From Lachnospiraceae bacterium (GTDB lineage Bacteria; Bacillota; Clostridia; Lachnospirales; Lachnospiraceae), in assembly GCA_028692975.1 (NCBI GenBank), contig JAQUWF010000001.1, positions 62,001 to 126,000 of the forward strand: a stretch of 64,000 nucleotides of DNA, read 5' to 3'. The position numbers were made by a program, and so were the translations under genes. Shown here one piece after another: positions 43,060 through 50,284 of this stretch. Position 1 is the stretch's first letter. Each line of letters starts with the position of its first letter. Under the pieces are notes generated by a model. It made no database searches. It had not been told where the DNA came from and worked only from the letters and a program-made list of their open reading frames with translations.

Positions 43060-44226
43060 ATGGAAGGAAAAAGAACATCCTTATTTGACAACGGACTGAT
43101 CTGGTTCGGTGCTGGCGTATCCATCGCAGAAATATTGACCGGAACCTACTTTGCATCCCTGGGTTTTGGGAAGGGGCTGCTCGCTATCCTGATCGGACAT
43201 ATCATCGGCTGTGCCATGCTGTTTGCGGCAGGACTTATCGGCGGGCGCACACGGAAGAGTGCCATGGAGACTGTAAAGAGAAGTTTCGGACAGAAGGGAA
43301 GCCTTTTGTTTAGCATACTGAATATTCTGCAGCTGGTGGGCTGGACTGCTATCATGATCTACGATGGAGCGGCTGCAGCTAACGGCATATTCCACACGGG
43401 TGCCTGGGTATGGTGTCTTGTGATCGGTGCGCTGATCATTCTGTGGATCCTCATTGGCATAAACAATCTGGGGAAGGTCAATACGGTGGCTATGGCGGCC
43501 TTATTTATTCTGACCCTGATCCTCTGCAAGGTAATCTTTTTCGATGGAAATGCGGTGGTTACTCTGAGCGACGACAGTCTCAGCTTCGGCGCTGCGGTAG
43601 AACTTGCGGTAGCCATGCCCTTATCCTGGCTGCCACTGATCAGTGACTACACCAGGGAGGCCGAGAAACCTGTGGCGGCAACGCTGGTGAGCACCGTCGT
43701 GTACGGCATTATCAGCTGCTGGATGTACGTGATCGGCATGGGCGCGGCAATTTACACAGGAGAAGGAGACATTGCCCTGATCATGGTAAAGGCCGGACTT
43801 GGTATTGCGGGGCTGCTTATTATTGTGTTTTCTACAGTGACCACCACCTTCCTGGATGCGTATTCCGCCGGGGTATCCAGCGTATCCGTGTCCGGAAAAA
43901 TCAGCGAGAAATGGGCAGCTATTGTGGTGGCGGTGGTGGGAACCATTGCAGCCATGGTCTATCCTATGGATAATATCACAAATTTCTTATATCTGATCGG
44001 GTCGGTCTTCGCACCTATGATCGCAATCCAGATAGCGGATTATTTTATTCTGAAGACAGAGCACACCGCGAAACAGGTGAGCGTGCAGAATATGATCATC
44101 TGGGTAATCGGTTTTGTTGCGTACCGGCTTTTGATGCAGGTGGACACACCGGTAGGCAATACCCTGCCGGATATGGCGATTACCATAGTGATGTGTGTGG
44201 TTGTTGGAAAATTAAAGAAACGTTAA
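43060..44226 (+). CDS. cytX: CytX-type hydroxymethylpyrimidine permease (NCS1 family)
   Basis: 388 residues from ATG 43060 (one base after the thiD stop; GGGGGTG upstream). About 12 hydrophobic helices. N-terminal GLIWFGAGVSIAEILTGTYFA and GLLAILIGHIIGCAMLFAAGLIG match the nucleobase/cytosine permease NCS1 family, and PLSWLPLISDYTREAEKP is the family's substrate-region stretch. Being under a TPP riboswitch with thiD makes an HMP precursor the likely cargo. Last gene of the operon; a terminator follows. Confidence 0.92.
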   Translation: MEGKRTSLFDNGLIWFGAGVSIAEILTGTYFASLGFGKGLLAILIGHIIGCAMLFAAGLIGGRTRKSAMETVKRSFGQKGSLLFSILNILQLVGWTAIMIYDGAAAANGIFHTGAWVWCLVIGALIILWILIGINNLGKVNTVAMAALFILTLILCKVIFFDGNAVVTLSDDSLSFGAAVELAVAMPLSWLPLISDYTREAEKPVAATLVSTVVYGIISCWMYVIGMGAAIYTGEGDIALIMVKAGLGIAGLLIIVFSTVTTTFLDAYSAGVSSVSVSGKISEKWAAIVVAVVGTIAAMVYPMDNITNFLYLIGSVFAPMIAIQIADYFILKTEHTAKQVSVQNMIIWVIGFVAYRLLMQVDTPVGNTLPDMAITIVMCVVVGKLKKR

Positions 44227-44234
44227 ACGGAGAG

Positions 44235-44276
44235 GAAAGCCGGAAGAGAAGTAATATTCTCTTCTGGCTTTCTTAA
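44235..44276. terminator. Terminator after cytX, possibly bidirectional
   Basis: GAAAGCCGGAAGAGAA (44235-44250) pairs with TTCTCTTCTGGCTTTC (44257-44272) with one G-T, flanked by TTAAAA, so it could also end the small minus-strand transcript. Confidence 0.85.
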
Positions 44277-44300
44277 AAAGGTGTAAGGCATTGGCGTTTA

Positions 44301-44375
44301 TCAGTTTGCCATCTTGCTCTCAAGTACGGACAGTGCTACAAGAACGGCTACGAATAATATGAGTGTCAGGAACAT
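44301..44375 (-). CDS. 24-residue hydrophobic single-helix peptide
   Basis: Begins MFLTLILFVAVLVALSV and ends LESKMAN: one membrane helix with a short polar, basic-containing tail. The ribosome site AGGAGGTG is near-perfect, 7 bases before the ATG, much better than chance. Too small to assign. The design resembles type I toxin peptides or small membrane-protein modulators. It overlaps the end of the minus-strand 59-residue frame at 44320-44499 in a different register. Confidence 0.55.
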   Translation of the reverse strand: MFLTLILFVAVLVALSVLESKMAN

Positions 44376-44499
44376 AAGTATTCACCTCCTGGGATAGTTG
44401 ATTGTAAAATCTTTTTAATTGTTTTTCGGTTACCTGAGCAAATTTCTCCGGGCACCGTTCCTCGAAAAGTTTTAACATGATGAATATGTCATTTTTCAT
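44320..44499 (-). CDS. Possible 59-residue protein upstream of the hydrophobic peptide
   Basis: Starts MKNDIFIMLKLFEERCPEK after GGAGGCGGC and runs through EKQLKRFYNQLSQEV. Charged and helical, with no recognised domain. Its frame passes over the strong ribosome site and first 19 codons of the 24-residue peptide, so either the two are overlapping genes or only the first ~40 codons are meaningful. Unknown function. Confidence 0.4.
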   Translation of the reverse strand: MKNDIFIMLKLFEERCPEKFAQVTEKQLKRFYNQLSQEVNTYVPDTHIIRSRSCSTVRT

Positions 44500-44657
44500 T
44501 TGCCGCCTCCTATGGAAATAGTACATGGAGAAGTTTCTATCTCTTGTTTCTGATATAATTATATTGCTGAATCAAAAATACTAATATATAATTAAAGACA
44601 AATAATATAATTATTACGACAATAATGAAAAGATATTATAAATATGGAGACGGAATA

Positions 44658-45551
44658 ATGAAAATTGAAAAAATCATGATAAAAAGTAATCAGGAAGAGA
44701 ATGTGGAGGGGCTTACGGTAGAGTACCCATATGTCATGCATTTTTCGGATATGACGAATTTGAAAGTACCATGGCATTGGCATGAGGAAGTGGAATTTGA
44801 CTATGTGATCAGCGGGGTGTTGGAAGTGGTCACAGTGAATGGAAAATATACTTTTCATAAGGATGAGGGCTTTTTTATGAACAGCAATGTGATGGCCTGT
44901 CTGCATCGGGCGTCGGATGCTGAGGCTGCGGTCATACATTCCCATTTATTTAATCCTGTATTTCTGGGCGGCCATTACAAGAGTATTTTTGAGACGAAGT
45001 ATATCAATCCTGTTTTGCAGAATAAGAAAATGGATATTCTGGAGATACGCGGCACGGATGAGAATCAGATCAAAATGTTAAAAGCATTGAGGCAGGCGGC
45101 ATATATTCAGAAAGAGGCGGATATGGAATTCGAGACGCGCAGCATTTTCTCGGAGATATGGAAGCTGCTTGTGCAGGAGATGGAAAATCTGCCAAGGGAC
45201 ACTCATGAAGTGAATCTGCAGAATCAGGATCGTATGCAGAGCATGATGTCCTATATTCAGCAAAATTATATGGAAAAAGTCAGCCTGGAGGAAATCGCTT
45301 CCGCGGCATCCATCAGCACAAGGGAATGTCTGCGGTGTTTTCGCAGCAGCATCGATCGGTCACCTATCGAGTATCTTATGGAGTATCGTTTGGAAATGGC
45401 GAAGAAATTGCTGCGGGAGACGGATTGGTTAGTTACGGACATTGGGCTGCAGACTGGATTTTCTTCCAATGCTTATTTTGGAAAGGTCTTCAAAGAGAAA
45501 TGCGGGGAGACGCCGGCGGAGTACCGGAAGAAAAATGAAAACAAGAAATGA
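44658..45551 (+). CDS. AraC-family transcriptional regulator with cupin domain
   Basis: 297 residues from ATG 44658 (GGAGACGG upstream). The N-terminal cupin contains VPWHWHEEVEFDYVISG and HKDEGFFMNSNVMACLH; the C-terminal domain has VSLEEIASAASISTRECLRCF and VTDIGLQTGFSSNAYFGKVF, ending TPAEYRKK. Likely senses a carbohydrate or other small ligand. It is followed 77 bp later, same strand, by the ferredoxin-linked aldo/keto reductase, which it may regulate. Similar in build to the 31155 regulator but clearly diverged. Confidence 0.9.
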   Translation: MKIEKIMIKSNQEENVEGLTVEYPYVMHFSDMTNLKVPWHWHEEVEFDYVISGVLEVVTVNGKYTFHKDEGFFMNSNVMACLHRASDAEAAVIHSHLFNPVFLGGHYKSIFETKYINPVLQNKKMDILEIRGTDENQIKMLKALRQAAYIQKEADMEFETRSIFSEIWKLLVQEMENLPRDTHEVNLQNQDRMQSMMSYIQQNYMEKVSLEEIASAASISTRECLRCFRSSIDRSPIEYLMEYRLEMAKKLLRETDWLVTDIGLQTGFSSNAYFGKVFKEKCGETPAEYRKKNENKK

Positions 45552-45628
45552 AAACAAGAAACACTTGACCTCGACTTAGGTTCATGAGCTACAATCAGAT
45601 GAAAAGGGAAGTTTTAGGAGGACATGGG

Positions 45629-46777
45629 ATGCAGTATAGAGAATTAGGAAAAACAGGTCTGAAAGTCAGTGAGATCGGCATGGGCTGTGAAGGTTTTGTG
45701 GGAAAGCCCCTGGAACAGGTGGTTGCATTTATGGATAAGATGGAGGAGACAGGGGTAAACTGTATCGATCTGTATACTCCTGACCCGGAATTACGGACGA
45801 ATCTGGGCAAGGCTTTGCAGGGACGCAGAGAGAAGTTTATCCTGCAGGCGCATCTTTGTACCGTATGGAAGGGTGGTCAGTATAAACGCACACGCGACCT
45901 GGCTGAGGTAAAGGAAGGATTCGAAGACCAGCTGGAGCGTCTTGGCACGGACCATGTGGAAATAGGCATGATTCATTACGTAGATTCCATGGACGACTGG
46001 AAGGTGGTAAAAGACGGGGCGGTCATGGAGTATGCGAAGGAGATGAAGGCGGCGGGAAGGATTGGGTGCATCGGCATGTCCAGCCATAATCCCGCGGCAG
46101 CACTGGCAGCAGTGGAGAGCGGCGATGTGGATGTGCTCATGTTCAGCGTGAATCCCTGCTACGATCTGCAGCCGGCCAATGAGGATGTGGAATCTCTCTG
46201 GAATGAGGAAAATTATGCTGGCAAACTGGTCAATATGGACCCGGACCGTCAGGCGCTCTATGAGAAATGTCAGAGTATGGGCGTTGGTATCACAGTCATG
46301 AAGGCCTTTGGCGGCGGTGATCTTCTGAAAGCGAATCTTTCTCCGGCAGGCGTTGCCCTGACGGTAAACCAGTGTATTCATTATGCACTGACCAGACCGG
46401 CGGTAGCCTCTGTCATGTCCGGCGCGCGCACCATGGAGGATCTGGAAGCCAGCATTGCTTACGAGGATGCTTCCCCGGAGGAACGGGATTACGCAGCAGC
46501 CTTCGCCAGTATGCCTAAGATCAGCTGGCAGGGACATTGTATGTACTGCGGCCACTGCGCTCCATGTCCAAAAGGAATCGACGTGGCATCTGTCACCAAG
46601 TTTCTGAATCTCACCATAGCCCAGGGCGAAGTTCCGGAAACCGTGCGGGAACACTACGGTATATTGGAGCACAAGGCCTCCGAGTGTATCCAGTGTGGAG
46701 CCTGTGAGAAACGATGTCCGTTTGGGGTAGGCGTTGTGGATAACATGGTGAAAGCAGCGGAGGTTTTTGGGGAATAA
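45629..46777 (+). CDS. Aldo/keto reductase with C-terminal 2[4Fe-4S] ferredoxin domain
   Basis: 382 residues from ATG 45629 (TAGGAGGA upstream; a start at 45584 lacks a site). The N-terminal AKR barrel shows YRELGKTGLKVSEIGMGCEG, NCIDLYTPDP and GCIGMSSHNPAAALAAVESG. Near the C-terminus are two Cys clusters, CMYCGHCAPCPKG and CIQCGACEKRCPFG, each fitting C-x2-C-x2-C-x3-C-P. This type probably couples carbonyl reduction to a ferredoxin-like relay. Substrate unknown. A terminator follows at 46784. Confidence 0.92.
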   Translation: MQYRELGKTGLKVSEIGMGCEGFVGKPLEQVVAFMDKMEETGVNCIDLYTPDPELRTNLGKALQGRREKFILQAHLCTVWKGGQYKRTRDLAEVKEGFEDQLERLGTDHVEIGMIHYVDSMDDWKVVKDGAVMEYAKEMKAAGRIGCIGMSSHNPAAALAAVESGDVDVLMFSVNPCYDLQPANEDVESLWNEENYAGKLVNMDPDRQALYEKCQSMGVGITVMKAFGGGDLLKANLSPAGVALTVNQCIHYALTRPAVASVMSGARTMEDLEASIAYEDASPEERDYAAAFASMPKISWQGHCMYCGHCAPCPKGIDVASVTKFLNLTIAQGEVPETVREHYGILEHKASECIQCGACEKRCPFGVGVVDNMVKAAEVFGE

Positions 46778-46783
46778 AACATA

Positions 46784-46824
46784 AAGGTGCAAGGTCATTG
46801 ATCATTCAATAGACTTTGCACCTT
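46784..46824. terminator. Terminator after the aldo/keto reductase gene
   Basis: AAGGTGCAAGGTC (46784-46796) pairs with GACTTTGCACCTT (46812-46824) with one mismatch. Flanks are A/T-rich on both sides, so it may serve the converging small gene too. Confidence 0.7.
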
Positions 46825-46849
46825 ATTAATTGGTTACATATTAAAATAA

Positions 46850-47011
46850 TTAATCTTCGAGTGTCTGTTGCAGATTATCGGCCACTTTCTGGAGTTTTTC
46901 TTTCTCTTTTCCGTCTGGCATTGTTTCAAGAACTTCTTTGACATCATCTAAAATAAATCTTATAAAACCGCTGAACTGCTTATCTGTCATGCCCATGTTC
47001 TCATCGCTCAC
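46850..47011 (-). CDS. 53-residue conserved-looking small protein
   Basis: GTG start with AAAGGAGTGG upstream. The product begins MSDENMGMTDKQFSGFIRF and continues ILDDVKEVLETMPDG, ending VADNLQQTLED. Acidic and amphipathic-helical, with good codon-like composition, ending near a terminator. I have the impression of seeing similar short proteins in Lachnospiraceae, but no function is known to me. Confidence 0.65.
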   Translation of the reverse strand: MSDENMGMTDKQFSGFIRFILDDVKEVLETMPDGKEKEKLQKVADNLQQTLED

Positions 47012-47212
47012 TTTTTACCACTCCTTTACTCTATTTGATTACATTATAAAGTAAAGGGCAAAAGGTGTAAAGCCTATTCAATTATCAATGAACAATGAGA
47101 TGTTGTGTGATTTATTTGGCCGAGATGACCAGAAAAAAGATTTGATAAAGATACGATATAATGTAACATGGTTCTTATGGATATGCAAGTGGGATTTTAA
47201 TATGGAAAAATC

Positions 47213-47282
47213 ATGAAAAATCTGCAAAAGAAAAGACCGGGCTGGGTATCAAAGGGCTTCCCTCCACCAGTCCGGCCAATGC
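47213..47282 (+). pseudogene. Decayed 3' fragment of the deoxyinosine-glycosylase gene
   Basis: 47223-47282 matches 49256-49315 (the C-terminal coding end of the glycosylase at 48888) at 58 of 60 bases, and the match extends left to 47213 with one difference. It encodes only EKTGLGIKGLPSTSPANAS before diverging. Further left, similarity fades after a small insertion. It is a remnant of a duplicated or recombined copy; no intact gene lies here. Confidence 0.85.
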
Positions 47283-47347
47283 TTCTCTTTTAAATGATAG
47301 CCACAGCTCAGGAAAAGTTCCTTTGCCTGCGTTGTGGTGAAATGATT

Positions 47348-47833
47348 CTACTCATCGTCAGCATCTAAACTGTTCTCAATTTGTTTCTGCTTTTTCTTGT
47401 TGGCAAGATATAAAAGTTCCAGTGGGATAAAAGCAGCTATTGTGGCACTCGCAAATGTTATTACGGCTACCAATACAGTATTTACGCCAATTGGGAGCGG
47501 AGTGGTATCGCTATACTTCATGTAGTTTAGAACTGTATTTATAATAGTAACTATAATTCCACAAACCAGGCTATTGATAATCACAAGTTTATGGCTCCCT
47601 TTTTTTGAAGCAAAAAGGTCATTGCCACCTAATAGATTACGAACTACGACATAGATTGCCCCGGAAATAAATAGAATGGTTTCTACTGCATACTGTGTAA
47701 AAGGTGCTTCAAATAAATACTGCTGAACCAGAATAGAAATAAGCAGCCCAATCCAAACAATATTGTAAGCGTCGCTTCCGATTTTCCTTTTTTGAGCTAA
47801 TATCCGTTCGTCTTGCTGAATGTGTTTTTTCAT
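47348..47833 (-). CDS. Integral membrane protein (DUF6773-like) paired with an XRE regulator
   Basis: 161 residues from the ATG at 47833, preceded by GGGAGGAAG. Four hydrophobic helices (about 25-48, 50-68, 85-105, 115-140) follow the charged N-terminus KKHIQQDERILAQKRKIGSD; the C-terminus is polar and acidic. Such proteins are common partners of short XRE regulators in Firmicutes and their role is unknown. Start and the regulator's stop overlap (ATGA), so the two are translationally coupled. Confidence 0.75.
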   Translation of the reverse strand: MKKHIQQDERILAQKRKIGSDAYNIVWIGLLISILVQQYLFEAPFTQYAVETILFISGAIYVVVRNLLGGNDLFASKKGSHKLVIINSLVCGIIVTIINTVLNYMKYSDTTPLPIGVNTVLVAVITFASATIAAFIPLELLYLANKKKQKQIENSLDADDE

Positions 47834-48030
47834 TTTTCTTCCTCCCAAAATAAATCATTTAGTGTTTTACCAAGTGCTTTGCAAATTGCAATACATAAAT
47901 TTAGTGTAGGGTTATAATCACCCGCTTCTATTAAACCTATTGTCTGCCTTGTAACACCTACAGCCTTAGCTAAGTCATCCTGTTTCATATCGAACTCGAT
48001 TCGTGCAATTTTCATTCTCTTGTTTTTCAT
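47830..48030 (-). CDS. Short XRE-family transcriptional regulator
   Basis: 66 residues from the ATG at 48030, with AAGGAGG upstream. The helix-turn-helix shows MKQDDLAKAVGVTRQTIGLIEAG (parts: KQDDLAKAVGVTRQTIGLIE) and YNPTLNLCIAICKALGKTLNDLFW, typical of the YgzD/YozG-like minimal regulators. It probably represses its own promoter through the ATTACA-N3-TGTAAT palindrome at 48046-48060. Coupled to the membrane-protein gene. Confidence 0.92.
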   Translation of the reverse strand: MKNKRMKIARIEFDMKQDDLAKAVGVTRQTIGLIEAGDYNPTLNLCIAICKALGKTLNDLFWEEEK

Positions 48031-48045
48031 ATACTGCCTCCTTAC

Positions 48046-48060
48046 ATTACATAGTGTAAT
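48046..48060. promoter_or_regulatory. Operator of the XRE/membrane-protein operon
   Basis: Perfect dyad ATTACA-TAG-TGTAAT lying 16 bp before the regulator ATG and next to a minus-strand TATATT -10-like box (48064-48059). The position suits autorepression. Confidence 0.6.
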
Positions 48061-48203
48061 ATATAAAATGATAAATGCCAACTATATATTGCATTTTAGA
48101 TATTCGTATCTTTAACGATTCAGAAAGAAACTGGGGAGTGTGGTCATATTGGGGGCAAACGGTGTATGTGAAATAGTTGCTATCCAAAAGTAAATGTGAT
48201 AAG

Positions 48204-48247
48204 ATGCTCTTACGCATAACAGTCTGGTTATGTGTAAGGGCATTTTG
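48204..48247 (+). terminator. Hairpin terminator without an obvious upstream gene
   Basis: ATGCTCTTACGCATAAC (48204-48220) pairs with GTTATGTGTAAGGGCAT (48227-48243), followed by TTTTG. No plus-strand gene precedes it; 48061-48203 shows nothing codable, so a short RNA or a relic is possible. Confidence 0.6.
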
Positions 48248-48325
48248 TTGTATCTGGCAGTTCTGCCGAAGATTTCTCGAAAAATAATTAAAAAGGGGAC
48301 GTTAAAAGATTCTAAACAAATCACG

Positions 48326-48354
48326 TTGACAAATACGTATTGTATACGTATAGT
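48326..48354 (+). promoter_or_regulatory. Promoter with double-palindrome operator of the hic locus
   Basis: TTGACA (48326-48331), 17 bp, TATAGT (48349-48354). The spacer consists of two copies of the self-complementary ATACGTAT (48333-48340 and 48344-48351) separated by 3 bp, a toxin-antitoxin-like operator for a dimeric repressor. Confidence 0.75.
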
Positions 48355-48367
48355 GAAAGGAGAGAGA

Positions 48368-48418
48368 ATACAGAAGAGAAGAAAATTAATTAAAATCCTA
48401 CAAAAATGGGGATTGTGA
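48368..48418 (+). pseudogene. Vestigial hicA toxin (start lost, truncated)
   Basis: After AAAGGAG, codon ATA (48368) stands where ATG is expected, followed by IQKRRKLIKILQKWGL and a stop at 48416. This resembles the first helix of HicA (usually K-x-L-I-K-L-L-x-x-x-G-W). The remainder of the ~60-residue toxin, including the catalytic histidine region, is absent. It sits exactly where hicA belongs, between the promoter and hicB. Inferred from motif and position. Confidence 0.6.
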
Positions 48419-48434
48419 GAAGGAGGTCTATGAC

Positions 48435-48863
48435 ATGCAAGAAGCGTATCCTGTTTTTATTAAACAGTATAAGAAAGAGTATTTGGTTTATGTGCCGGAT
48501 ATGGGGATTTACACGGAAGGAAAAAGTATTGCGGATGCCATGGCTATGGCGCGGGATGCTATTGGGCTGAAAGGGATTGACCTGGAGGATGAAAAGTTTA
48601 TGCTGCCGATTCCGTCTGATGAGAAACGGGCACGGGCGAAGGTGCTGTCCGATGCAGATGATACCTTTGATTATTCGGATGGGTATTATACACTGGTTGA
48701 TGTGGACTTTACAGAATATCGGAGAAAAATGGACAACAGGGCCGTGAAGAAGAATTGTACCATACCCTATCGTCTGTGTATGCAGGCGGAAAAGGCAGGA
48801 GTGAATTTTTCGAAACTTCTACAGGAAGCGTTACAGCAATATCTGGCCAAAATAAGAGAATAG
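48435..48863 (+). CDS. HicB-family antitoxin/regulator (orphan)
   Basis: 142 residues with GAAGGAGG upstream. The N-terminal partly degraded RNase H-like fold is typical of HicB (YPVFIKQYKKEYLVYVPDMG, then YTEGKSIADAMAMARDAIGLKG). The C-terminal part ends in a ribbon-helix-helix-like stretch, TIPYRLCMQAEKAGVNFSKLLQEALQQYL. HicB normally neutralises the mRNA-cleaving toxin HicA and binds the operon operator. HicA is not intact here, so the gene survives as an orphan antitoxin or regulator. Confidence 0.85.
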   Translation: MQEAYPVFIKQYKKEYLVYVPDMGIYTEGKSIADAMAMARDAIGLKGIDLEDEKFMLPIPSDEKRARAKVLSDADDTFDYSDGYYTLVDVDFTEYRRKMDNRAVKKNCTIPYRLCMQAEKAGVNFSKLLQEALQQYLAKIRE

Positions 48864-48887
48864 AGTAAGAGGAAGAAGGTTATCCAA

Positions 48888-49370
48888 ATGCAGCAAATAC
48901 ATGAATTTCAACCAATTTATAATGCAAAATCAAAGATACTGATTCTGGGGACGTTTCCTTCGGTGAAGTCGCGGGAGCAGCACTTTTATTATGGGCATCC
49001 CCAGAACCGGTTTTGGAAGGTGCTGGCGGCGATTTGCGAGTGTGCGGTGCCGCAGACTATTGAGGAGAAAAAACAAATGCTGCTGGAACATGGGATCGCT
49101 ATCTGGGACGTGATCGCCAGCTGCGATATTGTGGGGTCCAGTGACAGCAGTATTAAAAATGTGATCCCGGCGGATTTGTCTGTGATCCTGGAGCATGCGC
49201 CTATCCGGCAGATTTATGCCAATGGAAATAAGGCACGGGATTTGTATGAAAAATATGCAAAAGAAAAGACCGGACTGGGTATCAAGGGGCTTCCCTCCAC
49301 CAGTCCGGCCAATGCGTCCTATTCTCTGGAAAAATTAATCACATGCTGGTCATGTATCAAGTCAGAATAA
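48888..49370 (+). CDS. DNA-deoxyinosine / mismatch uracil-DNA glycosylase family protein
   Basis: 160 residues. The family signature ILILGTFPSVKSREQHFYYG (near 18-37) is followed by HPQNRFWKVLAAICE, IAIWDVIASCDIVGSSDSSI, and a C-terminal GLPSTSPANAS as in the uracil-DNA glycosylase superfamily (MUG-like branch). It should excise deaminated bases (hypoxanthine or uracil) from DNA. It follows hicB by 24 bp. The 3' 60 bp have a near-identical decayed copy at 47223, and a weaker likeness near 63500. Confidence 0.88.
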   Translation: MQQIHEFQPIYNAKSKILILGTFPSVKSREQHFYYGHPQNRFWKVLAAICECAVPQTIEEKKQMLLEHGIAIWDVIASCDIVGSSDSSIKNVIPADLSVILEHAPIRQIYANGNKARDLYEKYAKEKTGLGIKGLPSTSPANASYSLEKLITCWSCIKSE

Positions 49371-49811
49371 TCAGTCATGTAACATATCCTCTAAAATCTC
49401 ACATGCAGAAACCACCAGTTTTGGACAGACACTCATGAGAAGCCCCTTTTCCATGATAATTTTCATCTGCGCTGGATCAGACAGATCGTATCCCAGGATT
49501 TCTTTACAGACCAGGCTCTCATTTGCCGCTGCAAAACGTTCTTCGAATTCAGCTTTCTTCGCCAGAAAAGCCTGCTTGGTATCCTGATCGCCGGGCTTGC
49601 AGTTGCCGTATTTTGCGCCCAATGCCATGAGCGCTCCGGTCACACAGCCACAGGTCTGCCCATGCCACATACCGCCACCGAAACCAGCCGCCAATTTCTT
49701 CGCTGCATCTTCATCCATGCCGATAGCAGGTGCACACGCCCCAAGAACTGCCTGCGAACAATCAATACCAGTCTGAAAGCCTTCTCTTGCTTTGTCTTCT
49801 GTCATATTCAT
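49371..49811 (-). CDS. C_GCAxxG_C_C family redox protein
   Basis: 146 residues from ATG 49811 (AAAGGAGAG upstream); an ATG at 49856 is not favoured. It shows the family pattern: DCSQAVLGACAPAIG, GFGGGMWHGQTCGCVTGALMALG, CKEILGYDLSD, and a final cysteine in VCPKLV. These small Cys-rich proteins of anaerobes are thought to be electron-transfer or metal-handling proteins; no activity is established. It converges on the glycosylase gene, with stops abutting (49370/49371) and no gap. Confidence 0.85.
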   Translation of the reverse strand: MNMTEDKAREGFQTGIDCSQAVLGACAPAIGMDEDAAKKLAAGFGGGMWHGQTCGCVTGALMALGAKYGNCKPGDQDTKQAFLAKKAEFEERFAAANESLVCKEILGYDLSDPAQMKIIMEKGLLMSVCPKLVVSACEILEDMLHD

Positions 49812-50284
49812 AGTTCTCTCCTTTTTTAATAGATGATGTCTAGTATTTGACTCCATTATAGGAGCCTTATTGAATTAAGTCAAATACATTTCGGGATAAC
49901 ATTTCAGGAGCACTTTCTCCAGTTTTTGGAATAGCAGGTATAGTGGTAATAATTGTATATAAGAAGAAAAATAATATTTTTGTTATATAGGATCTGCATA
50001 AAATATGTGCGTTAAAATATAAAAATAGACCGAATTGTAACAATGGAACAATTATTTGAGCGTGAAGTGGAGTGCTTATCATTTGCAGTAAATAAATAAT
50101 GTACAAAGTGAAGGTAAATATAATGCAATATTAGTGAAATATAATCCTACTTCTTAAATTGGATTTCCTGTATAATAAATAGTGAATATACACAAAAAAA
50201 TAGAATATTCATAAACGAATTAAACGATTTGCACAAATTTAAATGTGGGATCTTGTAAAATATAGAGAATAAAGGGAAATTGCC
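49812..50284. other. AT-rich gap before the glycan-sensing operon
   Basis: About 470 bp with no convincing gene, RNA or terminator. TATAAT-like boxes occur (for example 50171-50176), but I find no -35 element at proper distance for a firm promoter call. It should hold the promoters of the divergent C_GCAxxG and histidine-kinase genes. Confidence 0.6.

Noticed and set aside
45791..46798. A 335-codon open frame on the minus strand under the aldo/keto reductase gene
   Set aside because: It lies entirely antisense to a gene with complete motifs, has a composition typical of a shadow frame and no ribosome site.
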